Origin: Cunninghamella blakesleeana
Taxonomy: Eukaryota > Mucoromycota > Mucoromycetes > Mucorales > Cunninghamellaceae
Length of the DNA stretch: 64,000 nucleotides
Assembly: GCA_017871115.1 (NCBI GenBank)
Contig: JAFCIZ010000002.1
Coordinates: 3,183,501 to 3,247,500, forward strand
Direction of reading: 5' to 3'
Each line of letters starts with the position of its first letter. Position 1 is the first letter of the stretch. A program made the position numbers and the translations under genes. Positions 39,699 to 50,854 of this stretch are shown one piece after another. The notes below the pieces were generated by a model, which did not search any database, was not told where the DNA came from, and worked only from the letters and a program-made list of their open reading frames with translations.

Positions 39699-41150
39699 CT
39701 ATTGGACAAATTTGTTACCCTTTTCGATGTTCTTCTTTAATTCAGGAACAGCCTTAGAAATGAGTTCCTTTTCATAATCAGAGATTTCACCAAGACCGTG
39801 AATCTTTTCAACACCATTAGGACCTAATTCAATGTTAGTAGAGAAGTATTCAACACCTTCATTGGCAAAGACATCAGATTTAACAAAAGAAGGTTCAACA
39901 ACGCCCTTTTTACCACCAACAGTAGCTTCCAAGACAGAGTTGGCGAAACGAGCACCAGCGAAAGCCATGGATAAAGTAGCAGAGCCGGTACCATTCTTGG
40001 CTTGAACAACTTCATCACCACCAAATTGGATACGATGGGTTAAAGCATCTAATTCTTCCTTGGTGAATTCAATACCGGTTTGAGATAAGAGAGGGACAAT
40101 AGTAACACCAGAGTGACCACCAACAACGGTGACGTTGATATCCTTAGGATCCTTATTCTTAATTTCAGCTACGAAACGAGAAGCACGAACAACATCTAAA
40201 GTAGTGACACCATAAAGACGTTTAGGATCAAAAACACCAGCCTTCTTTAAAGTTTCAGCAAAGATGGGGACGGTGGAGTTAACAGGGTTGGAAATAATAA
40301 GAATGTGAGCCTTAGGGCAGTACCTATTTTTATTTTATTTTTTGAAAAAAAAAAAAAGTAATAAAGTTAAAAAAAATATTTAATATCATACTATTTCATG
40401 TGATAGTAAAATAAAAAAAAATTTGTCCTTCCTTTTTTTATTATTTAATCAGATAATAATTTTTAAAGTAAAATAAAATAAAAATAATACTTACTTGGCA
40501 GCGGCTTCAGCAAGACCTTGGACAATAGAAGCATTGGTGTTGAATAAATCATCACGAGTCATACCAGGTTTACGGGGAACACCAGCAGGGATCACAACGA
40601 CGTGAGCATCTTCAAGAGCAGCCTTTAAACCATCGTTTTCAGCAGTATGACCTGTAACCTATTTAAATTATTTACAATTAAAAAAAATTAATACTCTACT
40701 TTATATCCAATACACATCATCATCACGCCCTTTTACTTTCTTTCCTTATTGCTCCTTTTATTTAATGTTATATTTTATTTTATTTTATTTTATTTTCTAT
40801 TCTATTATTTATTATATTTCTTTACCTTAGAGTTGGTGTTGATATGACTATTATTTTATAAAATAAAAAGTGATAAAAGAATAAGTTTTCAGGATAAAAC
40901 AAATACAACCTATTTATAAGTACATGTATTTATTTATTTATTTTTACCTCAAGTCAGCAGCAACACCAGGAGTGTTAACGATATCGTAAAGAGATAAGTG
41001 AGTAACATAAGGATTTTCCTTTAAGAGAAGAGAAAGAGGTTGACCAATACCACCAGCAGCACCAAGAACGGCAACTTTAGAAAGGTTAGCAGCAGAGGTA
41101 GAGAAAGCACGCTTGGCGGCGAAAGAAGTGAGACGGGTGGCAGCGAACAT
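39699..41150 (-). CDS. MDH1: Mitochondrial malate dehydrogenase
   Basis: Exons run from ATG 41150 to TAG 39699 and include a 22-nt microexon at 40826-40847 (HINTNSK). The product, about 335 aa, starts with a mitochondrial presequence ([20 protein letters not shown]). It then shows the NAD-binding [54 protein letters not shown] (mobile loop with substrate-binding Arg), [23 protein letters not shown], and [16 protein letters not shown] with the catalytic His. The enzyme interconverts malate and oxaloacetate with NAD in the TCA cycle. Third positions are strongly C/T-ending as in the ribosomal protein gene, suggesting high expression. Confidence 0.96.
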
Positions 41151-41888
41151 GTTTTATATTTATATATGTTTGAAGGAAAGAAAAAAAAAAAGAGAAAAAA
41201 GAAAAAAGAGAGATAAAAAAAAATTGACATTAGATTATATAACCACCCACCCATGCTCACAGTCACTAGTTTCGCGGATCTTTAATAAATCGGTATATCT
41301 TTCTTTTTATTACTCTTTTTAGGTTCCAATATAAACTTTATTTTTTCCAATGTAATTCATATTATAAATATATTTGTTAAAATAAAAATTAAAATTAAAA
41401 AACATAAGTATTTGATTTTCAGTTATAAATTTTAATAATAAATAATACAGCTAATAATAATATAAAATAGAATTTAAAAAAATATCCCTTTCGAAAATAG
41501 ATTCATGCAGACTTCGGAACTCTAAAAATAAGATAAACTTACTTTTGCCAGTTTACGTGTTGTTGGTATACTTTTTTATGGTATATATACTACGAGTGTA
41601 CATGCTAACAATACTAATGATAATAAATTATACATAGCCATACCTTTAATATACTTAATAAATACTATTAACTTATTTATAAAAAATTATTTATATTTTA
41701 TTTACGTTGATCTACACTTATTAAGGCATTATATAAGAGTATTTCACACAAGTAAAAATAACTCATAATTTTGATAACAATCGTTCATTTATTTATTGTA
41801 TATTTTTCTAGAAATGGGAATTACAGTGCATATAGAATAATAATAATAATAATAATAATAGTCCAAATAAGTATATTATTTATTTAAA
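41151..41888. other. Intergenic: MDH promoter and kinase 3' flank
   Basis: 738 bp. A CT-rich/GC-richer stretch at about 41245-41285 (CCACCCACCCATGC) upstream of MDH is the most promoter-like part. An (AAT)n run lies at 41838-41860. Confidence 0.45.
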
Positions 41889-43279
41889 TTAACGTACTAA
41901 TAAATCATTATCAATGAGATCACTAACGGCAAGTTTAGATTGTAAAGTTCTGACAGCTGACTTTTGACCATTTTCAATTATGCCTTTCCACAAATCTAAC
42001 CGTTCAACAAAGGGATCCTTTTGTAAATTAGCCAACAATGTACCTACGAAACTATCCCCTGCACCTGTAACGCTTTTGATTGTATCCGGATTAATGATTT
42101 CAGGTGGGAAATAATGGGCGATTTTTTTATTTTCATTCTTTGAACAAGTACCAACATACAAGCACCCATCTTCACCAAGTTTTGTTATAATATGTGGAAT
42201 ATAATTTGATAAATAAATGGCTTCTGGAAATACTTTATTTACAATGGATGGTATTTTCTTTTGTATCGACAACGTTGACGTTGATAATGTTGTATTAAAT
42301 GGTAATTTATTGAATTTTTGTTGTTGCAAAGTATCCACCATAGCTTCTAATTCATATTGATTAGGTGATGTATATTTTATACTACCCGACAAAATGGTAT
42401 CTTTTGATTCAAATATTCTTAGTGATTTTGGAATAGAAGTTGGTTCAAAAAATGCTACATAATTATAAAAATAGTGGTAATTAGCAAAAACAATGAAAGT
42501 ATGCAGTTGAATATAATTATAGTATACATATATACCTGGAATTCCAAAGCTTTTGCAAATAACTGCTATTGTTTGCATAGATTGAGCTGAAACATTTCCA
42601 TCAAAACAAATTAAAGAAGGATTATATTTCTTGAAAATATCATTGATCTAAACAATACCATATATATATATTAATTATAAATAAGTATAAGCCTTTCTTT
42701 TGTTTTCATTTAGTATGATTAAACGTGTATATTACATTACTTAAATCCAAATAATCAAATATATCCATATCAGCTATAGCAGATATTAACTGACCATCCT
42801 TAGAATGGAAAGCGTTATAAACCTAAATAAATAAAATAAAAAAAGAACATACACATATATACATATCAAATTTTAAACTTTTTTTACATATTCATCTATT
42901 TAAACAATAATAAAAACAAAAATAATATTTACTTACAGCAGTAGAGTGAGAAAGCGTTGTTTTTATTAAAGAAGTATCCATACCTAAAGAAGTCATTTGC
43001 TGTTTTATTGTATCACCTGCTGTATCTTTTCCAACCATCGATAATAAAATGGAAGGAGCACCAGTACGCATAGCAGCTTCACATACATTTCTACCAACAC
43101 CACCTAATGTTTGGGAAACGGTACCTGGAGTTGAAGTTCTTAATAATTTTTGAAAAGAATTATTAGTTGCTGTAGCAGTAATATCCAAAACAACACCACC
43201 AATAACAATTATCTATTCAATAACAATTATATAAATATATATAAGTTTATTATTATTATTATTATTATTATTGTTATTA

Positions 43280-43313
<34 letters not shown>

Positions 43314-43340
43314 TGGACGGTGAATATTTTTCAGAACCAT
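41889..43340 (-). CDS. PfkB-family sugar kinase, pseudouridine-kinase-like
   Basis: About six exons from ATG 43340 to TAA 41889, near 390 aa. Exon 1 is only nine codons (MVLKNIHRP, 43340-43314) and splices in frame to IIVIGGVVLDITATA at 43212. Family marks: the first PfkB signature GGVGRNVCEAAMRTG, SMVGKDTAGDTI, FDGNVSAQSMQTI, and the second signature VTGAGDSFVGTLLANL with the catalytic Asp in the GAGD loop. IIVIGG(V/A)xxDI plus SPNQYELEAM is most like eukaryotic pseudouridine kinase, which phosphorylates pseudouridine to the 5'-phosphate during RNA turnover. In many fungi the kinase is fused to the pseudouridine-5'-phosphate glycosidase; no such domain is seen here. Ribokinase or adenosine kinase specificity cannot be excluded. 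Confidence 0.78.
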
Positions 43341-44014
43341 CTGGTTAAAAAAATAGAAGAAAGAAAAGGAAATAAAAAAATTATAACCTCCGCCTCTTTA
43401 ATTTTTTTTATTGTACATATTATTTTTTTAGAACCATTTTTTTTTTTTTTCTTTCTTTCTTTCTCTCTCTTTTTCTTTTCTCTCTCTGTTCATATTACTA
43501 TTATTTTTATTTCTTTCTTCAATTATTATTTATTCAAAAAATAGTGTTTCTTTCATTTATACTTCTATTTCTTTATATTATAGAAGTTTATAATTTATTT
43601 ACTTTCTCCATTTTGTTTAATTCAGTTCTCCTTTAATTTATTTCCATCTCCTCTCAAAAAAAGAAGTTCATCATCTTTTTAAACATCTCATTCTTATTTT
43701 ATAAAGAATATACATAAATAAATTAAAATAATGTAAGTGATATACTAATAATAAACAATAACAAACAATAAAAATAAAAAGAGTAATAATACTGGTAATA
43801 ATAATAATAATAGTAAAAGATCGAAAAAGAGCGTATAAACAAAATTTATTTTTACCGATTAAAAAATAATAAACTAATATTATATTTATATTTATATATA
43901 TGAAAATATATAAAAATACTTGCTATTTTGTATTTTATTGTAAATATTTAAAATAACCTCGACGAAAAAGTAAAGCAACAACAGTAAACATCTATATATT
44001 ATATACTTATTAAT
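43341..44014. promoter_or_regulatory. Divergent intergenic region, PfkB kinase / B56
   Basis: 674 bp with CT-rich tracts (TTTCTTTCTTTCTCTCTC at about 43452-43470 and TCTCTCTCTG near 43480) and no gene. Confidence 0.4.
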
Positions 44015-45648
44015 ATGGCCAATCCTCATTCACCATTACATCAAGGTCCAGCAGGACCTTCTATTGTAGTAGTCGGCACGGAAGAACAACATGATATGGT
44101 AATATATCAATATATACTTCGATAAAATAGAATAAAAATAAATACAATATAATGAAATAATAGGAGAGAAGAAGAAAAAGAATATAAAACCGTGTATATT
44201 AGTCAATAATATATATATAAATACTTTTATACTTACATACTTATATGTATTTATATAGTCTAAAGTCAGAAGCCCAGGTGGCGTTTCCTTTATGCATCAT
44301 GGTAATAAACCTTCTGAACGTGACATTCCAAAAACGGGTGCTCTTAATCGGCTTCGAAATGCACCAAAGGATCAAATCCCAATAAGTAAAGCACCCCGCC
44401 GTCAAAAATCATCTCGATTTTATGTTACTGAAAAGGTTCAATTAGAAAGAACTCCTGCTTTTCATGGTAAAAAAAATAAATAAATAAATATATATATATA
44501 TATACAAATTTCATTTATTAACCTTTTTATTTTTATTTTTTTAATACTTTAAAATGAATACTATTTGTTGAATATATATAGAGGTTCCCCCTCATTTACG
44601 CCAAGATTTATTTGTTCAAAAAATCAGACAATGTATGGTAGTATTTGACTTTAGTGATGCATCATCAGAATTGGAAGAAAAAGAAATTAAACGTAACACA
44701 CTACAAGAAATATTAGAATATATTATAATGAATCGTGGTGTATTGACTGAAAACGTTTATCCTGAAATAATTAACATGGTAATAACATAAAAACTGTAAA
44801 AAAAATATAAATAAAAAATGAACCTTTTATTTTTTTTAATCAACATTTTTATTTCTATTTTATTTTTGTTTTATTTTATTCTTTATCATCATTTACTTTT
44901 ATATAGTTTGCAATTAATCTATTCCGCCCTATTCCTCCTCAAGTTAATCCTGTTGGTGACGCATTCGATCCCGAAGAAGATGAACCAGTATTAGAATTAG
45001 CATGGCCACATTTACAAATTGTTTATGAATTTTTTTTACGTTTTTTGGAATCTCCTGAATTTAATATCAATTATGCAAAAAAGCATATAGATCACAAATT
45101 TATTCACCAGGTAATAATAATAATAATAACAATGAAAATGGAGGAGAGATAAAAGTATTATTATTAGCATTTATTTATTTATTTATTTATTTTTGGATAT
45201 CTAGTTACTTGATTTATTTGACAGTGAAGATCCACGTGAAAGAGACTTTTTAAAAACAACTTTACATCGAATATACGGTAAATTCCTCAACCTACGTGCA
45301 TTTATTCGACGATCTATCAACAACATATTTTTCCAATTTATATATGAAACGGAACGACATAATGGTATTGCTGAATTATTAGAAATTCTTGGAAGTATCA
45401 TCAATGGATTTGCATTACCCCTTAAGGAAGAACATAAAATATTTTTAACACGTGTCCTTATTCCACTCCATAAAGTGAAATCATTAGCTTTATATCATCC
45501 TCAATTGGCTTACTGTGTTGTACAATTTTTAGAAAAAGATCAAGCTTTAACATCAGAGGTAAATAATTTATGAATACATTTATAAATTTGGAAACACATA
45601 AAATAGGGATAATATATATATTCATTTTGTTTTTTTTGTTTTTTTTTT

Positions 45649-45680
<32 letters not shown>

Positions 45681-46900
45681 TGATAATTAGGTGGTGTTAG
45701 GTCTTCTTCGCTATTGGCCCAAAGTAAATAGCCCAAAAGAAGTTATGTTTTTGAATGAAATTGAAGAAATTTTAGATATCATTGATGCATACGAATTCCA
45801 AAGAATCATGATCCCTCTTTTCACAAAACTTAGCCAATGTGTCTCAAGTTCTCATTTCCAAGTAATTTTTCCTTTCATCTAAAAAAATAGAATTAATAAT
45901 AGTAATAATATGTATGTTTAGTAATATTAACTCATTATATACCTCTATATCTATTTATATACAGGTTGCTGAACGTGCGTTATATTATTGGAATAATGAT
46001 TATATAGTCAGTTTGATTGCAGAAAACATTCATATTGTCATGCCTATTATATTCCCTGCTTTATATCGAACATCAAAAACTCATTGGAATAAAACAATTC
46101 TTGGATTGGTTTATACTGCATTAAAATTATGTATGGATATTAACCCAGCTATGTTTGATGAATGTGCCAATCAATATAAACACCAACGTCAACTGTAAGT
46201 TAATCAAACAATGTACACATACATAAAGGTTTGATGGGTTAAAAACTAACGTATATATACATTTAATTTTTACTTACTGTTTATTTTATTTATAATAATT
46301 AGTGAGCGTAAACGTCAAAAAGAAAGAGAAGATAATTGGAAACTATTAAAAGAAAAAGTGTCAGTTACACCAGTTGCATCTACATCGTCTAGTTATGTAT
46401 TCCCACCTAAATTAAACGAATATGACGACACGATGGATATAGATGAAGTTGATCAAGACGATAATGTTTGCCAAGAGCCTCCTCATAATGAACATACCGA
46501 ACAATCAGATCAATTACACCCAGATATGGTAATACATAAAATATGGAAAAGATATATAATTGAGTAAAATAGTAAATAGTAAATAATAAATAATAATAAA
46601 AAAAAATATTAATGTGTAATTATTTATTTTATTTATAATGTAGCAACAATTTGAACCTGACGTACAACAGTTCCAACAATTTAGACGAAAGAGTATTATT
46701 CCCTTAGATGAAATGGTAAATGGATAGATCGTAATAAAAAGAAATATAAAAAAAAGAGTAATTTGAAAAAAATATAAATAATTATTTAACCGGTATTTTT
46801 ATGATAACTTTAGGTATATGATGAATTAACTCGACATGTAAGCTTAGATGAAGTATTAAATAACGCACCTGGAACACCTACTAGCGAAGGCATCCCATAA
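44015..46900 (+). CDS. RTS1: Protein phosphatase 2A regulatory subunit B56 (Rts1-like)
   Basis: About ten exons from ATG 44015 ([20 protein letters not shown]) to TAA 46898-46900. After a low-complexity, phosphosite-rich N-terminus, the whole HEAT-like B56 core is present: [191 protein letters not shown]56 directs PP2A to LxxIxE-bearing substrates in mitosis, stress response and signalling. The C-terminal tail (46307 onward) is acidic and divergent. Family assignment is certain. Confidence 0.95.
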
Positions 46901-48770
46901 AACTAAATTATTCATTTGGTTTATTATTATTATTATTATTTTCTTTTATCATTATTTATACTAGTTGTATGGGACTTTTTTTATATATTATTTTTTAATA
47001 TTTTTATTATTGTGTATTCATTTTTTTTCTTATTATTATTGTTTTATTCTATATTTTGAATTTTTATATTTTTTTTATAAAAAAAATTAAATTATGCATA
47101 TAAAATATATATTTATCGATTAGTTTATATATTCATATCATTCAATTATAATCATTAAGGTTTTGATCATAAGTTAAAAATTTTAAAAATAAACTAGTCT
47201 ACAACTCTTCGAGTTACAAATAAAAATAAAAGATTTTAATTATTATATTAATTTGTTTAATAAACAAATTATACTCTGCCATTTTCAAAAAACATTTTAA
47301 TTATAAAAATTATATATTTATAAACTTTGTTTTATAACAAAAACTAATAACAATCGTATATAGGAAGTTCACAATAAAAAAAATAGATTTAAATTCAAGA
47401 ATAAAAGATTTTACACCTATTGTAACTTTATATTTTCCTATGAACTGGTAAAAATATTGGATAAGTTGAACGAACATTTATTTTACTAAATATGTAATAA
47501 CTACATTTGAGCCAAATCCATAAATCTGAGTGTAATATTTTATGCATAACCAAAAAAATTGCCCTTTGTCTAAATTATTATACATTAATGAACTACTTAT
47601 TTTTAAATAATACGAATAATAATTAATTATTCAGAACAAATAGATTATGTAATTGAATATGTAGGTTTATAATATATACTTATTTTAAAACAATATTAAT
47701 AACGCAACATATACTATATATGAAAACGTATAGCGTAGCCTAACATAAAATTAATAGTAGTGTTATGAAGTGGATTCGTTTGGATCACTTTAAACACGGT
47801 GTTTAAATTTTAACCCTTATTTTATACTTTTACCTTTCATGGGAAGATAAAAAGTTTATATATTACTTTTTACTTTCTCCTGAAAGATAAAAAGTCAAAT
47901 CTTATTTCTAAAAAATAGTATAAATACTTAACAATTTTATTTTATTTTTGAAAAATCAGTTAATTGGAAAAAAAGATTTTTATATATTAAATTCTTTTAA
48001 CTCATCTTTTAGCTAAAGATTATATTTATTTTATATTAATATTGTTGATTACTATCCAATATTATTTTTATATTATTTTATTATAATAATTGTTGATCTT
48101 TATCCGATATTATATTTATTTTATTAATCTAAACTAAGTTGTATCTACTTATAAAACAAGATACTGGTACTCACTGACAACTAAACTAAACTATAAAACT
48201 ATCTACTTTCCAAAACTATAAAAGGAAATTCTACTTTTTAAACTACTAAAAAAAACTCCAACAACAAAAATAATCCACAACACTTATTTTATTTTAACAG
48301 AAACACACAAAAAAAGGAAACTTCAATTTTTAAACAACTAAAATAATCCATAACAATAGCAAACAATTTTCTTTTTACCCAGGACAAAGTTAAAGACTTG
48401 GCCATTATCCAGTGTCGCGCAGGATAATGATCCTACCGGTGTTTAAAAAGTTTTTTAAAATTTTGTTTTGATTGGTCAAGCTCACACCCACAGACGCGCA
48501 TCCACAGATGTACATCCACAACCGCACATCCTTGACCGTATGGCTTCTCTCTCTCTCTCTCTAGTAAATTTTGTTTTAATATAAAAAGGAAAGAATATTT
48601 TTCTTTCTCTTTTGTTTTTTTTTGTTTTGTCAAATATTAATATCAATTTTTAAAATAATACTTTATAATAAATATACAAATTCTCTTATTTTATTTTAAC
48701 AAAAATAACTCTTACCAAAAGAACACACAACATCAGCTTATGGGCACCGGTAGAAAAGTTTATTAAAAAT
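46901..48770. other. Gene-free stretch with diverged repeats, possibly an old LTR remnant
   Basis: 1.87 kb with no coding potential. Two adjacent hairpins lie at 47826-47854 and 47865-47895 (arms ACTTTTTACTTTC / GAAAGATAAAAAGT). A 30-bp unit occurs twice, at 48041-48070 and 48089-48118, with a few mismatches. TATA-like boxes (TATAAAAGG near 48218, TATAAAAAGG near 48580) and a GC-richer block with three CATCCACA-like units (48495-48530) suggest a worn LTR or similar element. No target duplication could be found to prove it. Confidence 0.35.
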
Positions 48771-48775
48771 AAAAA
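48771..48775 (-). terminator. Pol III oligo(T) terminator of tRNA-Asp
   Basis: Five T residues on the minus strand, five nucleotides beyond the mature tRNA 3' end, followed by a second T5 run. Confidence 0.7.
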
Positions 48776-48780
48776 GAAAC

Positions 48781-48851
48781 TCTCAGACGGGGAATTGAAC
48801 CCCGGTCTCCCGCGTGACAGGCGGGGATACTTACCACTATACTATCTGAGA
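48781..48851 (-). tRNA. tRNA-Asp (GTC anticodon)
   Basis: 71-nt intronless cloverleaf on the minus strand. The 7-bp acceptor TCTCAGA/TCTGAGA pairs perfectly, the anticodon loop is CCTGTCACG with GTC, the T arm is CCGGGGTTCAATTCCCCG (B box GGTTCAATTCC) and the A box is TAGTATAGTGG. This tRNA decodes Asp GAC/GAT. A complete retrotransposon begins 12 bp upstream of its 5' end. Confidence 0.96.
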
Positions 48852-48863
48852 TCTCGCATTTCT

Positions 48864-49443
48864 TGAGAGGGCGCCAGTGCGTCTTTGAAGTCGCTCCGTC
48901 TTGAACTTTTCTTTTTTATTTAAATTATTTTATATTTTTATATATTATTTTTGTTAATTTATTTATTTTACTATTTCTATTACATGTTATATTATTTTTA
49001 TTTATTATTTTATTATTATTTTATTATTTTTATTATTATCTTTTTATTTATTTTTTATTTTATTTTTAAACTTTATTATATTTTAAATCCCGATAGAAAT
49101 ATGCAACCATAAAATCAGAATTTCATTATAATAATAAAACTATACTTTTCTTTAGCGTATTAGTCACTCGATTTGGTTTTTTAGTTTTAGTTTTTTATTT
49201 CTTTTAGTTGAAGTATTTTTTTGAAGATTGAATTATTTTTTGTTTTTCTTATTTTATTTTAGTTAGTTATTTCGTGTTAATTATTTTTAACTTTTATTGT
49301 TCATTTTTTTTGTTTTATTTATTTTTTTTATTTTATTCTGATATTGTTTAATTCGAATTCCCCTATCGAATTAAACACTAGCAAACTCTGATACATACAA
49401 CTCTTGAACCTAGCCACTTCAAGTTGAAGCACCATCCGTATCA
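48864..49443 (+). repeat. 5' LTR
   Basis: 580 bp, TG...CA. Begins with a GC-richer block (GAGAGGGCGCCAGTGCG), continues in T-rich sequence and contains the palindrome TTCGAATT...CGAATTAA near 49345-49375. Same length and, by eye, same sequence as 55485-56064. Confidence 0.95.
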
Positions 49444-49446
49444 TTT

Positions 49447-49462
49447 TGGTGGAGAACCTGGG
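49447..49462 (+). other. Candidate primer-binding site
   Basis: TGGTGGAGAACCTGGG begins three bases after the 5' LTR. It starts with TGG, complementary to a tRNA CCA tail, and would pair with a tRNA ending TTCTCCACCA. It does not match the neighbouring tRNA-Asp. The tRNA identity is not determined. Confidence 0.55.
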
Positions 49463-49873
49463 CAAGTTATCGATACTATAATTACTATTTTATTGATTTC
49501 TTGTTTATTTTTATAAGATCTCGTACGGTTGTGCTAATTACAATTATACTATAATACCTTACCCGCTTAGTTTATTATTTTTTTATACATACTTTATTTA
49601 ATTTTTTATTTTTATATTTTATTTTATTTCGTATTACCGTTACTATTATATTATTTTTTTATTTTATTTTATTTTATTTTTATTTTACTTTATTATTATT
49701 TTGAAGAATTGTGTTTTGATTTATATCCTGAATCCTATATACGAATCTTATACCTTATTATTATTTTTTTATCTTACTATATAACCTTATTGAAGTTTGA
49801 CCTCCGCACCAACTTTAATTATAATTTAATATCATATATATTAAAATTACTTATTTTTTATTTATAATCTTGG

Positions 49874-50854
49874 ATGATGGTACCTGGATTGAAGTTAAAA
49901 GATTATATTGACAAACCGGATCGTTTCTATGGCGACGTGATGGTGGAGAACCCTTTGATGTGGTTACGCAATGTAGATAGCTGGATTAATGTAATTGGAT
50001 TAGAAGAAGGTGACATTATGAAAGTGGTACCCACATTTCTAAAATCAAAAGCAGCTGTGTGGTGGGACATGAGCTGTGAAGTTATCAAAGATTGGACTAC
50101 GTTCAAGTTGGAATTTGAAAAATTCTTTATAAGTGGTAACTTGAATGATGCGTGGTGGAAGGAATTGGAAAATACCGAACAAGGCACTATGACAATCAAT
50201 GAATTACAATTGGTGTTAGAAGAATTGTTTTATAGGTTAAAAATAAAAGATGATTCCACCAAAAAGAGGTATCTGTTGAGGGCATTAAATAAAAATATAG
50301 CCTATTTAACGGAACGACAGAGACCTGAAACTTATGTTGACACGTTGACATGTGCAAAAGAAGAAGAACTACTTCAATTTAAGTATGGTGGTACCAATAT
50401 AATTGATCAAACCATTCCCAAAAATAATGTCAGGACACCCCCTCTTTATTTGATATCCAATAGAGGTAAAAATGAAGATAATCATCAATTGGGAAGTACA
50501 AGTATTATTAGTTCGTTAGACACACTTAATGATCAATTTCAAAAACTTCGTGTACACCTTGTAAATAATGCTGAAGATCCGCGCGCTGCCAATATCCAAT
50601 ATAATGGTTATAATAATTATAATACGCATAATAATCCACAATACAATGCCAGAACCTACGCACCAAACAATAACTATAAACATAAGTACAACGGCCAATC
50701 TATGAATACGTTTCATAATCATTATGGTGATAAACAAATGCATAATCGTCAGTTCAACTGTCATAACTGTGGTGAAATAGGGCATTTTGCCAGAAATTGT
50801 AATAAGAATATGAACCAAAACCAAGAAAACCAGGGAAAAGGTCAAGGACAATAG
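49874..50854 (+). CDS. gag: Retrotransposon Gag
   Basis: 326-aa frame, ATG 49874 to TAG 50852-50854. Residues 20-160 resemble the Retrotrans_gag capsid region (DRFYGDVMVENPLMWLRNVD; FLKSKAAVWWDMSCEVIKDW; WTTFKLEFEKFF). An Asn/Tyr-rich region follows, then one CCHC zinc knuckle, CHNCGEIGHFARNC, that binds RNA. The frame ends 13 nt after a GGGAAAA slippery heptamer that would shift some ribosomes into pol. The element's 5' leader from 49444 to here, 430 bp, is non-coding. Confidence 0.92.
   Translation: MMVPGLKLKDYIDKPDRFYGDVMVENPLMWLRNVDSWINVIGLEEGDIMKVVPTFLKSKAAVWWDMSCEVIKDWTTFKLEFEKFFISGNLNDAWWKELENTEQGTMTINELQLVLEELFYRLKIKDDSTKKRYLLRALNKNIAYLTERQRPETYVDTLTCAKEEELLQFKYGGTNIIDQTIPKNNVRTPPLYLISNRGKNEDNHQLGSTSIISSLDTLNDQFQKLRVHLVNNAEDPRAANIQYNGYNNYNTHNNPQYNARTYAPNNNYKHKYNGQSMNTFHNHYGDKQMHNRQFNCHNCGEIGHFARNCNKNMNQNQENQGKGQGQ
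50833..50839 (+). promoter_or_regulatory. Predicted -1 ribosomal frameshift site (GGGAAAA)
   Basis: Read in the gag frame the heptamer is G GGA AAA, matching the X XXY YYZ rule. pol is in the -1 frame and is open from this point through the gag stop, so slipping here yields a Gag-Pol fusion. I did not model the downstream stem or pseudoknot. Confidence 0.65.

Noticed and set aside
42660..42735. Possible RNA gene in a kinase intron
   Set aside because: No tRNA boxes or snoRNA C/D boxes could be matched.
49000..49080. (ATTT)n-like repeats within the LTR as a separate tandem repeat
   Set aside because: They are part of the LTR and recur identically at 55621-55700.
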